From the NCBI GenBank assembly GCA_019918135.1, contig WBZZ01006272.1, forward strand, positions 1 through 64,000: a stretch of 64,000 bases of DNA, written 5' to 3'. Each line of letters starts with the position of its first letter. The stretch's first letter is position 1. Source of the stretch: Paulinella micropora. Taxonomy: Eukaryota; Cercozoa; Imbricatea; Euglyphida; Paulinellidae. Below the pieces are notes generated by a model. The model made no database searches, had not been told where the DNA came from, and saw only the letters and a list, made by a program, of their open reading frames with translations. The translations under genes and the position numbers were made by a program. This document shows, in pieces, positions 27,194 to 35,282 of the stretch.

Positions 27194-27982
27194 TCACTCC
27201 GGAGAGCGCGGCGGGGGCAATGGCGCAGTCGGGTCCAGCAACCGGAAGGTGGCACTGTCTGGTATTCTTGCTTTTCTGTTAGCTTGATGAAGGTCGCTCA
27301 CCAGAAACTTGTTATTGTCTATGTGAGCAAATGTGTAGCTCACAGCCTGGGCATTTGGCTGTTGCAACAGAATGCACTTGCCATAGATTGGGTAGTTGCG
27401 TTCCTTGTAAGCAATCCACCAGCCAAACGCTGGATAAATTGCGCTTAGGTTGGTGATTTGGTTCATCCGAAGGCACTCGCGGCAGTCGGGGTTATCTGCG
27501 CTGGGCGAAAGCCCATAGTTATTTCCATTCGCATCATTGTACAAGAGCATGTGAAAGCCAATCCTGTCATCGACGACTCCGTCCTCTTCAAAAGACGGCT
27601 TTTTGAACGACGTGCAATTACTGGAGCTCGACGCGTTGAAAAGTCCAAAGGTTTGCAGCGCGGCGGCGCCAGGGCTACATTCTGCCAGCTGCAACGCCAG
27701 CCAGGCCGGTTCCGACACGTTGCCCCCCGTGGTTGCCACCACCGACAGACACTGGTGAGATTTCTCCTCATACAACAAGACAGCATCCGCAAAGCGTGTT
27801 AGATTAGGGCCCAAGAACCTAAACTGCTCATTATACCCTGGCTGGGACCACTTAGAAACGCAATTTGTGTCTTCTTGTGAGTCTGATCCTCTTACGTCAA
27901 TTGTGGATTTCAGTACAATCAAGCTGAGCACCAAGATACACAAGCCTGCGCCCACGCAAACGCAGGCGCATACGTTACCCAT
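27194..27982 (-). CDS. N-terminally membrane-anchored protein
   Basis: 262 residues. MGNVCACVCVG could be N-myristoylated (MGxxx) and leads into a hydrophobic segment (LCILVLSLIVL, about residues 13-26); the rest is Cys- and Asn-rich with several N-glycosylation sites (NLT, NVS, NAS, NCT). Topology is likely type II with a lumenal or external C-terminus. No family recognised. It may be a virion membrane protein. Ends in TGA. Confidence 0.6.
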   Translation of the reverse strand: MGNVCACVCVGAGLCILVLSLIVLKSTIDVRGSDSQEDTNCVSKWSQPGYNEQFRFLGPNLTRFADAVLLYEEKSHQCLSVVATTGGNVSEPAWLALQLAECSPGAAALQTFGLFNASSSSNCTSFKKPSFEEDGVVDDRIGFHMLLYNDANGNNYGLSPSADNPDCRECLRMNQITNLSAIYPAFGWWIAYKERNYPIYGKCILLQQPNAQAVSYTFAHIDNNKFLVSDLHQANRKARIPDSATFRLLDPTAPLPPPRSPE

Positions 27983-28388
27983 GCTCCCCTTTCTGCTTGC
28001 CTGAGCAAATGGCTTTGCTTGGTGCAGTTACTTTAGTATTTACATTGAGTACTCCCAGCCCGCACCTGGCGTGGACTGTCAGGAAAAATACTGCTGTCCA
28101 AGGTTGTCCCTCCCCCCCCCCCCCCCCCCCCCCCCCCCCGCCGGGGGGGGGGTGGGAGAGGCAGGCAAGGGGGTTGGGGGAGGGGGGGGGGGGGGGGGAA
28201 TGCTTCTATCCCGTTTTCAAAGGCACTCGCTCTCCTCCCCCCCCCCCCCCCCTTCTCTCTCAAAGCTCTGTCCTGCTTAATATCTTTGCCTTCGCTTTCT
28301 TCCCTCACCCCCCCAGGCGACGTTTGGGGGTATGTGGCAGCGGCGCGTTACGAACGCGAGGCCGCCCTGGCATTATCTTGTGTTGAAC
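27983..28388. repeat. Spacer with extreme C and G runs
   Basis: Includes a C run of about 28 (28111-28139) followed by GCC and a G run of about 10, further G runs (28180-28198) and a C run (28237-28251). The large run pair can fold into a stem. ORFs here are poly-Pro/poly-Gly artefacts. The promoter of the LRR gene at 28389 should be in the last 130 bases. Confidence 0.6.
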
Positions 28389-29435
28389 ATGAGCGGGGGC
28401 TGGCAGTGGGAGGGGCGGCCTGGAGATTTGCTGCAGCCCCGAGAAGACAGCAGCCTCGAGGCTAAGGAACTATCCCACCACTATGCGCAACGGTTCGTGG
28501 GGTTGGACGTGAAATTTTGCAGGCCTCTGACAGAAGATTTGTTGCTGCAGCTGAACGGCTTCCTGACAGGTTGTACTTCGCTGGAAAGACTACGGCTAGT
28601 ATGTTGGGACGCTGGCTTTAGCCCCGGACTGGAGTTGAGTATACCCAGAAGCACAAAACAGCTGGACGTGGATCTGGGGACCCCGCCTGAGCGCACGGAA
28701 AATCTCATAAACGCCTGGCTGAGCAGGAGTGTAGCGGGTCTGCGGGGGTTGCGCGTGGTGGTGAAGCGCAGCTACCGGTTGTACGAGAGTGCAAGGTGGG
28801 AGGCGCCCTGGCTGCGATTTGCAGCCCCAAGCCTGACAAGTCTAGAGCTCTCACACCTGCCTTCATCGTTTGGGACGAGGGGTGGGCTGGTGTTTCCTGC
28901 TTTGCGGGAGCTAATCTTAAACGACTGCGATTACGGCGCGCTCGGGGAGCTGCTAGAGCTGGGCTGGCTGTCGGTAACGAGTACGCCCCGGCTGTCTTCG
29001 CTGAGCCTGCAATGTATGTCGCGTTTTAGCCTTGAGCAATGGGCGTCGTTCCTCCACACGGAGGGCCTAATGTCGCGCTTGGCGGGGCTACGCCTGTCCC
29101 TAAGAAGACGGCCCACGTTGTGGGGCAGCGGCAGACAGTCCACAGGCTGTCTTTGCCTGCCACTGCCTGGCTTTCCCCGGCGGGGTTTGCGGGTGCTTGA
29201 GCTTGGTGGCTTTACCTTTTGGGCCCAGGGCACCGAGTGGATCTTGCCGGAGACTCTGTGCGTCCTGCGCCTGGTGTGCTGCCAGGTAGTGGGCAGTTCT
29301 GTCACTATCCGGCCGTCAGGCGCAGGGGTTCTGAGGGAGCTAGTGTTGACGAACTGCTCGGGCCTCGGCTCCCGCCCCAGCCCCCAGTCCGCTGGCGCGG
29401 ACTGGAAGATAAGAGAGGGAGAGAGAGAGGAATAG
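28389..29435 (+). CDS. LRR-like protein
   Basis: 348 residues from the ATG at 28389 (MSGGWQWEGRPGD). Repeated Leu-rich units (LERLRLVCWDAG, LTSLELSHLPSS, ALRELILNDCDYG, LSSLSLQCMSRF, LRVLELGGFTF, LCVLRLVCCQVV, LRELVLTNCSGL) indicate an irregular LRR or F-box/LRR-like solenoid for protein binding. A palindrome (29385-29404) lies within the last codons and an AG/CT-rich spacer follows. Related to the proteins at 14811, 30806 and 55862. Confidence 0.65.
   Translation: MSGGWQWEGRPGDLLQPREDSSLEAKELSHHYAQRFVGLDVKFCRPLTEDLLLQLNGFLTGCTSLERLRLVCWDAGFSPGLELSIPRSTKQLDVDLGTPPERTENLINAWLSRSVAGLRGLRVVVKRSYRLYESARWEAPWLRFAAPSLTSLELSHLPSSFGTRGGLVFPALRELILNDCDYGALGELLELGWLSVTSTPRLSSLSLQCMSRFSLEQWASFLHTEGLMSRLAGLRLSLRRRPTLWGSGRQSTGCLCLPLPGFPRRGLRVLELGGFTFWAQGTEWILPETLCVLRLVCCQVVGSSVTIRPSGAGVLRELVLTNCSGLGSRPSPQSAGADWKIREGEREE
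29385..29404 (+). terminator. Gene-end palindrome
   Basis: CAGTCCGCTGGCGCGGACTG, a near-perfect stem-loop inside the final codons of the LRR gene. Similar stem-loops lie at the ends of other genes. A role in transcript 3'-end formation, as in the mimivirus hairpin rule, is possible. Confidence 0.45.
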
Positions 29436-29607
29436 GAAAGAGGAAAGGGGGAGCAGATGCCCTTCCCCCCCCCCCCCCTCCCCTCGCTCTTGCTTGCCCC
29501 TCTCCTCCTCCCTCCCCCTCCCCTCGCTCTTGCTTGCCCCTCTCCTCCTCCCTCCCCCATTTCACACTTTGTCTCCCCTCCACTTTGGCGCGGCGAGAGA
29601 GTGTTTG

Positions 29608-30750
29608 ATGTGTAATATGATGGGGAGTGTAAAGGCGCCAACACCGACAGTGTTGGGACATTGTCACTGGCCCCGATGCCTGCGAGAGTTTACCACTGCT
29701 CAAAGCAGCCCTCCTCTGCTAAGTTGTGGGCTTTGCTCTGTCGCTAGGTATTGTAATTTGATATGCCAAGATAAACACTGGGCTGAGCACAAACGAGTTT
29801 GTAACAGTCCAAATGCGGAGAGCGTCCAGCGGGTGCAAGAAATGTATTTTGGAGACATGGTGGTGGGAATCCGGAAGCGGCGCGTGTATAAAGAAATAAT
29901 ACAGAAAGCCCAGAGGCATAATGGCGGTGGGCTGGTATACGTGCTTTTGGGCGTGGAGAGCGAAGAAAGCGCGTACGTGCCCCAAACCCGACTAGACAAG
30001 TCAAGGTGGGCGTGGCTGCGTAGGCTGGAACAGAGCCAGGCTACGCAGGTGGCGGATAAGCCTCTCCTGGCGCTAATTATCATGTCGGTGCCGTACAAGG
30101 TAAGTTTCAAGGATTTTAAGAACGAGTATATACTGCAGAACCGAAATTGTTCTGTGCTGTCAGAAGAGGACGGCAGGTTTGGGATGTACTGTCAGATGTC
30201 CAAAGTACTAGGTTACGAGGCAAAGTGCAAGAATATGCTAAGGGCACCGAGCTGCGATGCCTGCAAGAGTGAGCTGCTGACGGAACTTCAGGCTTGCGCG
30301 AGTTGTGCTTGCTACTTGTACTGCAGCCAGCAATGTCTGGAGCAGCACGAAAAAACGTGCCTGGTTCAGGTCGGGGAGGGCGACGAGGACGAGTGTGAGG
30401 GCAGCACGTTGCTGAAAGAGCTGGTGCAGCGGAATACCATGCGCAAGTACTTGCGTTTAATGAAGAAACCGCCCCCCGGATGCCGGACGCAGACCTACGA
30501 TCGCCTGTGCCTGTTGGCCATCAGGCTGCTGTTGCAGACAGCGATTGAGCTCGTAAGGCTAGCACCCCGTGCGCGCAGCCGGGATGAGCTGCTGCGAGCT
30601 CATCCCGAGGAGGCGGCCTCTCTACTGGACAAGGCGCAGGCGCCCGCCCTCGGCCTGCTAGGGGCACTGGACCGCTTCTTGCTTGACGAGCTCCTGGAGC
30701 GCTATATACCCAGCCCGCTAGTGCCAGCCCGTACGAGCGGGCTGGAATGA
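29608..30750 (+). CDS. Double MYND-type zinc-finger protein
   Basis: 380 residues from the ATG at 29608; upstream codons of the open frame are low-complexity. The first finger is built from CLREF, LSCGLCSVARYCNLIC and HWAEHKRVC, the second from CDACKSELL, CASCACYLYCSQQC and EQHEKTC. Both follow the MYND order with a closing H-x3-C. MYND domains bind short proline-containing peptides in transcriptional regulators and SMYD methyltransferases; no SET domain is seen here. The C-terminal third is helical and unrecognised. The frame ends at a palindrome (30724-30745) overlapping the last codons. Confidence 0.7.
   Translation: MCNMMGSVKAPTPTVLGHCHWPRCLREFTTAQSSPPLLSCGLCSVARYCNLICQDKHWAEHKRVCNSPNAESVQRVQEMYFGDMVVGIRKRRVYKEIIQKAQRHNGGGLVYVLLGVESEESAYVPQTRLDKSRWAWLRRLEQSQATQVADKPLLALIIMSVPYKVSFKDFKNEYILQNRNCSVLSEEDGRFGMYCQMSKVLGYEAKCKNMLRAPSCDACKSELLTELQACASCACYLYCSQQCLEQHEKTCLVQVGEGDEDECEGSTLLKELVQRNTMRKYLRLMKKPPPGCRTQTYDRLCLLAIRLLLQTAIELVRLAPRARSRDELLRAHPEEAASLLDKAQAPALGLLGALDRFLLDELLERYIPSPLVPARTSGLE
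30724..30745 (+). terminator. Gene-end palindrome
   Basis: CCAGCCCGTACGAGCGGGCTGG, a stem-loop overlapping the final codons of the MYND gene and followed by A-rich 3' signals (30757-30784). Confidence 0.5.
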
Positions 30751-30805
30751 AAAGTACCACAAAAAAAAAAAAGTTTAATAAAAAATCCAATTACGTCTTA
30801 TACAC
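30751..30805. terminator. Shared 3' end of a convergent gene pair
   Basis: A-rich sequence with AATAAAAAA (30777-30785) between the stop of the MYND gene (+) and that of the LRR-like gene (-). It can supply poly(A)-type signals for the plus strand. Confidence 0.45.
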
Positions 30806-32833
30806 TTAGAATCTCAGCCCGGCGGGGGGCGCGTTCTCTACTCCAGTCCGCGGCAGCGGGCTGGGCTGGGGACCAAAGATGTTGTTAGCGGCGGCAGAGA
30901 GAGTGAGTGGGTTGAGGGGCCCTTGTGCGCCCAAACGCACGTTGAAGGTGCAGGCAGGGTGGGTGGCGAGGGCGGAGAGGGCGCGCAGCAGTTGTGTGTA
31001 GCGTGCACTGTTGGCGGCATCGAGCCTGAGGTCGCCCAGCTCGATGATCCATTCGATGCTCCTGAGGGTGTCGGTAGCGTGGTGGGCGCTGTCGGGCAGA
31101 AAAAGCCTGGCAAGACTACTGGGCAGGCGGCAGTTGGCGTGGTCGAGGAGCGTCCCGGTGGTTTCGTCAGCGAAGACCATGCCTGCGCTCGTGCCCATTA
31201 GGGCAAGCTTCCAGGCGCCAACCAGGTGCGTAATACGCAGCTTCTGCAGGCCCTGCGAGCCGGTGGCGCCGCCGCAGGCTGAGCGTTCTCTGCACTGCCA
31301 GCGACTGATGTGATAGAGGGGTTCAAGAAAGTCTGTGTCACAGTCTTGTATCTTAACGTCGAGTTGGGTAAGTTCAAACCTGTGCAGGAGCCCCGCCAGC
31401 AGCGACTGGAAGGCACAGGCCGAAGAACACAGGCCGCTGAGCCTGTGTTCGTACAGGGCCAGGTTACGCAGGCGCAGCTCGCACTGGAGCCCAGGCTGTG
31501 AAAGTTGCCAAGTGTCGACAAAGGAGAGCAACCGACGCACCTGGGCGTCCTCGGCGCTGAACGCCCCCATGTCTAGCGTCAGCGCGAGGCGGAGCGGCCT
31601 GGACAGTGTTACCTTGGCCAATAGCCCCTGCGCGGGGTGGGGCGGCCGAGTGGTTTCTTCAAAGGCAGCGAGGGAGATCTCTACCTGCAGGTTTTCCAGC
31701 TTGGGATAGACAAGGGCAGGGGTGTGGGGCCAGGGAATAGGGGGGCCAAGGCAAGGGAGGAAGTACGGGGAGAGGCGCCTCTGCACCAGACAACGCAGGT
31801 TAGGGAGCCGAGCGCAGGTCCGTCCGATCAGGGTTCCCTCGAACAATGGACAGTCGTGGATGCGCAGTTCCTCCAGCGCGCCGAAATTGCCCTTGACCAC
31901 AAGCTCCTCGACCCGCGTGTCGTTCCAGAACTGGCCGTGCAGGTCTAGGCTGCGGACCTCCTTACAGTTCTTGGCGCTCACGCTGCACAGCGTGGGCAGC
32001 GATTCGCAGATACGTGATAGCTGTTCCAGCGCCACCGCGGGGCAGTCCTTGATCACAAGCTCTTGCAGACCCTGCAGCTGCGCCTGTGCCACCAGGTTTA
32101 CTAGGCGCTCGTCCGTCCAGTAGGCTCCCGAGAGCTCCAGCGTGCTTTTCTGTTGCCACTGCTGCAACGCGATCTGCAGCCTGCCGAAGGCCTCCGTGCC
32201 CCCCTCTTCGGAGACCTCCAGGTGTAGGGACCACGGTTGGATGTTGCCGTGCCGGACGAAGCCTCCCGTCCTGTTGAAAACTATGGCCAGGCAGTTGGCC
32301 ACCGCCAGCACGCTCCCGTGCAGTCGCAGCTCCGTTACATTGGGCACCATAAACAGCAGTTGATCCAGCAGCACTGGCACGTTCCCCCCGTCCGTGCAGT
32401 CTGCGCCTGGCGCCAGCTCCAGGACGCCGCCCCCTCCTCCTTCTCGGGCTCCCGGCGCAGAGCTGTCCGCGGAACCTAGGTAAGTTGCTAACGCCTTGGC
32501 CACGAAGCCCGCAACCTCATCCACAACAGCCTCTTCAGTCGGGGAACGGTTCACAGTGTCTTTGGGAAGACAGTGACTGATCAGGGCGCCGAAACTTTGC
32601 TGCAGTTTCTCCGTCCGCTGGACAAGCAATGAAAGATCAGGCAGAGCCTGGAGGCAATCTGTCACTAGCACTGAGAGCAAGGGCGGCATACCCCCCGCCG
32701 GAGCGGTCTGAGCATCGCCGCAAGCTGCAACGGCAGGTGAGTCAAGCTTGTCAGGCTCTTCGTTGGCAACGCTCGATGTCATCACTGCTGACGGACTAGT
32801 ACCCGACGACGATAGCCTACGCTTGCCTAACAT
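30806..32833 (-). CDS. LRR-like protein
   Basis: 675 residues from the ATG at 32833 (MLGKRRLSSSG). A Ser/Pro-rich N-terminus is followed by multiple Leu-rich units (LELSGAYW, LQELVIKDCPAV, LCSVSAKNCKEVRSL, LEELRIHDCPLF, LQKLRITHLVGAW) typical of an LRR adaptor. Upstream codons of the open frame to 33247 are antisense to the repeated gene fragment and G/C runs and are discarded. A palindrome (30843-30864) lies in the last codons. Ends in TAA. Confidence 0.65.
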   Translation of the reverse strand: MLGKRRLSSSGTSPSAVMTSSVANEEPDKLDSPAVAACGDAQTAPAGGMPPLLSVLVTDCLQALPDLSLLVQRTEKLQQSFGALISHCLPKDTVNRSPTEEAVVDEVAGFVAKALATYLGSADSSAPGAREGGGGGVLELAPGADCTDGGNVPVLLDQLLFMVPNVTELRLHGSVLAVANCLAIVFNRTGGFVRHGNIQPWSLHLEVSEEGGTEAFGRLQIALQQWQQKSTLELSGAYWTDERLVNLVAQAQLQGLQELVIKDCPAVALEQLSRICESLPTLCSVSAKNCKEVRSLDLHGQFWNDTRVEELVVKGNFGALEELRIHDCPLFEGTLIGRTCARLPNLRCLVQRRLSPYFLPCLGPPIPWPHTPALVYPKLENLQVEISLAAFEETTRPPHPAQGLLAKVTLSRPLRLALTLDMGAFSAEDAQVRRLLSFVDTWQLSQPGLQCELRLRNLALYEHRLSGLCSSACAFQSLLAGLLHRFELTQLDVKIQDCDTDFLEPLYHISRWQCRERSACGGATGSQGLQKLRITHLVGAWKLALMGTSAGMVFADETTGTLLDHANCRLPSSLARLFLPDSAHHATDTLRSIEWIIELGDLRLDAANSARYTQLLRALSALATHPACTFNVRLGAQGPLNPLTLSAAANNIFGPQPSPLPRTGVENAPPAGLRF
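30843..30864 (-). terminator. Gene-end palindrome
   Basis: CCAGTCCGCGGCAGCGGGCTGG, an imperfect stem-loop in the final codons of the minus-strand LRR-like gene; a counterpart of the ones at 29385 and 30724. Confidence 0.45.
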
Positions 32834-33086
32834 TTTATCTTGCTCGCCAGGCGGCCTTTGCCAAGAGATACCAACCTGCGCAAGTGGGGGAGGGGGCGGG
32901 GCGCCCCCCCCCCCCCTTGACACTCCCGTTAAAAGAGAAAGCATGCAAAGGGGGGGGGGGCGCCCCCCCCCCTCATCCCTGCCGAAAGAAAGAGCACAAA
33001 GAGGAGGGTGGGGGGGGGGGAGGGGGAGAAGAGAGAAGAGAGAAGGGGGGAAAACGTGAGGGACTGCACTTCTTAAATTATAAGAA
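32834..33086. other. Spacer with two G/C hairpins
   Basis: G-run/C-run palindromes at about 32884-32920 and 32949-32972, then a G-rich purine stretch (33003-33055). Promoter side of the minus-strand LRR-like gene. No gene. Confidence 0.5.
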
Positions 33087-33088
33087 GC

Positions 33089-33277
33089 CTCGTTCCTAGC
33101 CTCTGCGAGGGTAGCGCAGGGGTACAGCTGGGCGGCCGCCAGACCAGCACCGTCGGTGTGCTGCTGCCTTACCTGCTCAACTCCATGGGGGCCGACGCCT
33201 TCGCCTCTTTTGTACAAAGCCTGCATCTCATCATGGAGCGGGCCCACGACGAATTCGACGACTGGTTACTATCATGA
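33089..33277 (+). pseudogene. 3' fragment of the large gene at 40013-42086
   Basis: Identical in sense to the last 62 codons of the complete copy (GVLLPYLLNSMGADAF ... DDWLLS, TGA). Nothing of the rest of the gene precedes it; the spacer of the LRR-like gene does. Confidence 0.8.
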
Positions 33278-33456
33278 TTGAAAACGCCGCGTTCCCCCAA
33301 TGGAAGACACACATTGAACTTGCCATTGCAGAAATCACAGACCTGCCCTTTGAAATAGACGACCTAGGCGGCTTGGCGTCCGCAACGACGGCGACGACGA
33401 CGACGACGACGCAGCTCATGCACAGCGCTAGGCCTGCGCGCTCTGCATTTTATTAA
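33274..33456 (+). CDS. Small acidic ORF after the large gene (copy A)
   Basis: 60 codons, starting in an ATGA overlap with the preceding stop. N-terminus ENAAFPQWKTHIELAIAEITDLPFEI is a plausible folded segment, followed by an Ala/Thr run from a (GAC)n microsatellite. It differs from copy B at a few positions, including the run. TTTTATTAAAAA at about 33449-33460 gives 3' signals. Function unknown. Confidence 0.4.
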   Translation: MIENAAFPQWKTHIELAIAEITDLPFEIDDLGGLASATTATTTTTTQLMHSARPARSAFY

Positions 33457-33658
33457 AAACCGGGGGGAGGAATGCATGCCTCTCCCCCCCCCCCCGCGCC
33501 AGCGGGGCTGTGCCCGCGCGGAAAAGACAAGAGGGAAAGGAGAAAGGGACAGGGGAGGGGGGCGCGTTTTATCTGCTCCTCTTCTCACCCGTTTTGGAAA
33601 CCTTGGCGTCATTCATTCGTCATTCATTTATTTTAAAAAGACCTAGAACTTTGCGCGC

Positions 33659-34236
33659 ATGATTTCGCCAGAGAAAAAGCAACACTTACCTACTTGCCCC
33701 AAACAAACGCAAGAATTCGAGGAAAAGCTTCGAAAAATGCACGCGGCACAGGTTGAGCAATACAATCTAGATCACGCAGTATTCCTCAGAGCAGCTCCGG
33801 TTCAAACAAAAAATATGCCTTCGAAGCTTGCGTGGAAAACATTCACAACCAAACCGCCCCTTTGCCAATCAAGGAGAAAAAACTAGCTGCACTCGAAGTG
33901 ATGCAAGTACACCATTCGGAACTCGAGATTGCCGTACGCCAAGGACTCGGAACCTGCGTCTATAACGCAACAATCAGCTGCGGCCCCCTGGGATCGGTCA
34001 CGACTGCTATTGCAGAGTATGAAGCAGAAGCGCTAGAGTCCTCGAGATCCAAGCTGGAAGCGCAGTGTCGCGCTTTGGAAAAACTTCAGTCCTCTGCGCT
34101 GAAACTACAGAAGAGTATGATTGAAGATTTCAAAGGACTAGTTGAAGCTACCAAGACGACTCAGTTCTACAAAGGCTTGCCGGCCGAGGTACAAGACGCG
34201 ACAAACAAAATGGCGCTAGAAACCGAGGACGAATGA
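33659..34236 (+). CDS. Coiled-coil protein, two frames joined at A_AAA_AAT (copy A)
   Basis: The first frame (33659-33886) starts with ATG and encodes a charged helical segment; a second frame, open to the TGA at 34236, carries on with a clear helical region (KLEAQCRALEKLQSSALKLQKSM). The overlap contains A_AAA_AAT at 33808-33814 in the zero frame, a canonical -1 slippery heptamer, and a -1 shift there leads exactly into the second frame. The sequence is the same in copy B. Either programmed frameshifting or an old one-base deletion explains it. Function unknown. Confidence 0.5.
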
Positions 34237-34483
34237 AGAGGTACGCTACATTTCCAACCAACGCCCAAGACAGCCTGCTGCAGGCACGAGCTCTTCTCGG
34301 GCAGGTCTAATAGCTCATAGGTGGGGTACAGGTGTTCATTAAAAAAAACGGTTTTTACTGAAAATATTTCACTTTTTTAGTCCGCTGATACGGTCGAAAC
34401 ACCGGTGTGATACGGCCGGAAAGGGTGTTCTGCCGAAATGTCCTCTGGTATTGCCTTTTTTGACCATATCATTCTTTCCAGAT
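34237..34483. other. Spacer with AT-rich 3' signals
   Basis: Contains ATTAAAAAAAACGGTTTTTACTG (about 34338-34360), which can act on both strands as a 3'-end region for the convergent genes on either side. No ORF. Confidence 0.4.
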
Positions 34484-34971
34484 CTACAAAACCAGGTTTA
34501 TAAGCACCCACACCAACACCATCAGGGCAACGCCCCAGAAACCCGCGCCTGCACGCGCAGCAGACGACGACGATTGTGCCTTGGGCTCTTCGCTCGGCAG
34601 TGACGGGTCGCGGCGGCAGTGCCAGTCCACCGAGTAATCAATGACACAACCGTCCTGCATCGAAGATGACCTGCAAATCGGCCTCACGTAGGCATCTACT
34701 TCGTCCACGTGGCCAAGAAGAAATCAAATCCTCCATTCCAAAGGCTAGGAATCCTAGAATTCTCAGTGCAGTTGGTGCAATTGCAACGTGGCACCGTGCC
34801 GCAGGCATAACCAACCTCGTCGTACACGACACTACAGTTGGCACGATAATTCAGGAATTGGACACGAGGCCACACGTCGGGTGTCACTATGACGTCCCCG
34901 GGCTCCTTGTCAAAACATTGCGTTGACTCGTTACTTAGCGCAGCATAAGTGGCATAGTACTGGCGATTCAC
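34484..34971 (-). CDS. Cys-rich membrane protein with C-terminal anchor, frameshifted (copy A)
   Basis: Two overlapping minus-strand ORFs (34696-34971 and 34484-34708) form one protein if a one-base shift near 34703-34712 is allowed. The first part is Cys- and Asn-rich with N-glycosylation sites (NCS, NCT, NES) and motifs such as YACGTVPRCNC; the second ends in a Ser/Ala-rich stalk and a C-terminal hydrophobic segment (FWGVALMVLVWVLINLVL). The layout fits a small surface or virion membrane protein. The same break occurs in copy B. No family assigned. Confidence 0.5.
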
Positions 34972-35282
34972 CCGTTAGTGGAAGCGACGCGCAACCTCGT
35001 AAAGAACTGGGACGAGTCATAACGGAAAGAGCCCAGGCCTATGTGAATTCATGTAAAAACCCCCTAAAGTGTAATCTTTCAAGTAATGATGGCACAAAGC
35101 CCGGCTGGCTCGCGCAGGGCTCGTACAACATTGTCTTATGTGATCAGAAGGAGCGAGAGAAAATATATCGCTTTGGCTTCTTTACGTACGATAGCAAGAA
35201 TCGCGCTAAAGAGCGAGTGGCATGGAACAAAGCTATGAGGCACGCCGGAATCGCGCTAAGAAATATACAACAAAAAAATTAA
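34923..35282 (+). CDS. Fragment with kinase-like glycine loop (copy A)
   Basis: 119 codons without a good ATG; the start is unclear and overlaps the minus-strand gene. The readable part (GSYNIVLCDQKEREKIYRFGFF) resembles the N-lobe-like stretch in the ORF at 22837-23535. It ends in TAA where the repeat array begins. Probably the 5' remnant of a larger gene truncated by the array. Confidence 0.4.
   Translation: MTRYLAQHKWHSTGDSPVSGSDAQPRKELGRVITERAQAYVNSCKNPLKCNLSSNDGTKPGWLAQGSYNIVLCDQKEREKIYRFGFFTYDSKNRAKERVAWNKAMRHAGIALRNIQQKN

Noticed and set aside
28071-28308. Poly-Pro and poly-Gly ORFs around the C and G runs
   Set aside because: Pure composition artefacts of homopolymers on both strands.
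32834-33247. N-terminal extension of the minus-strand LRR-like ORF
   Set aside because: It is antisense to the repeated gene fragment and runs through G/C homopolymers; the ATG at 32833 is a natural start.
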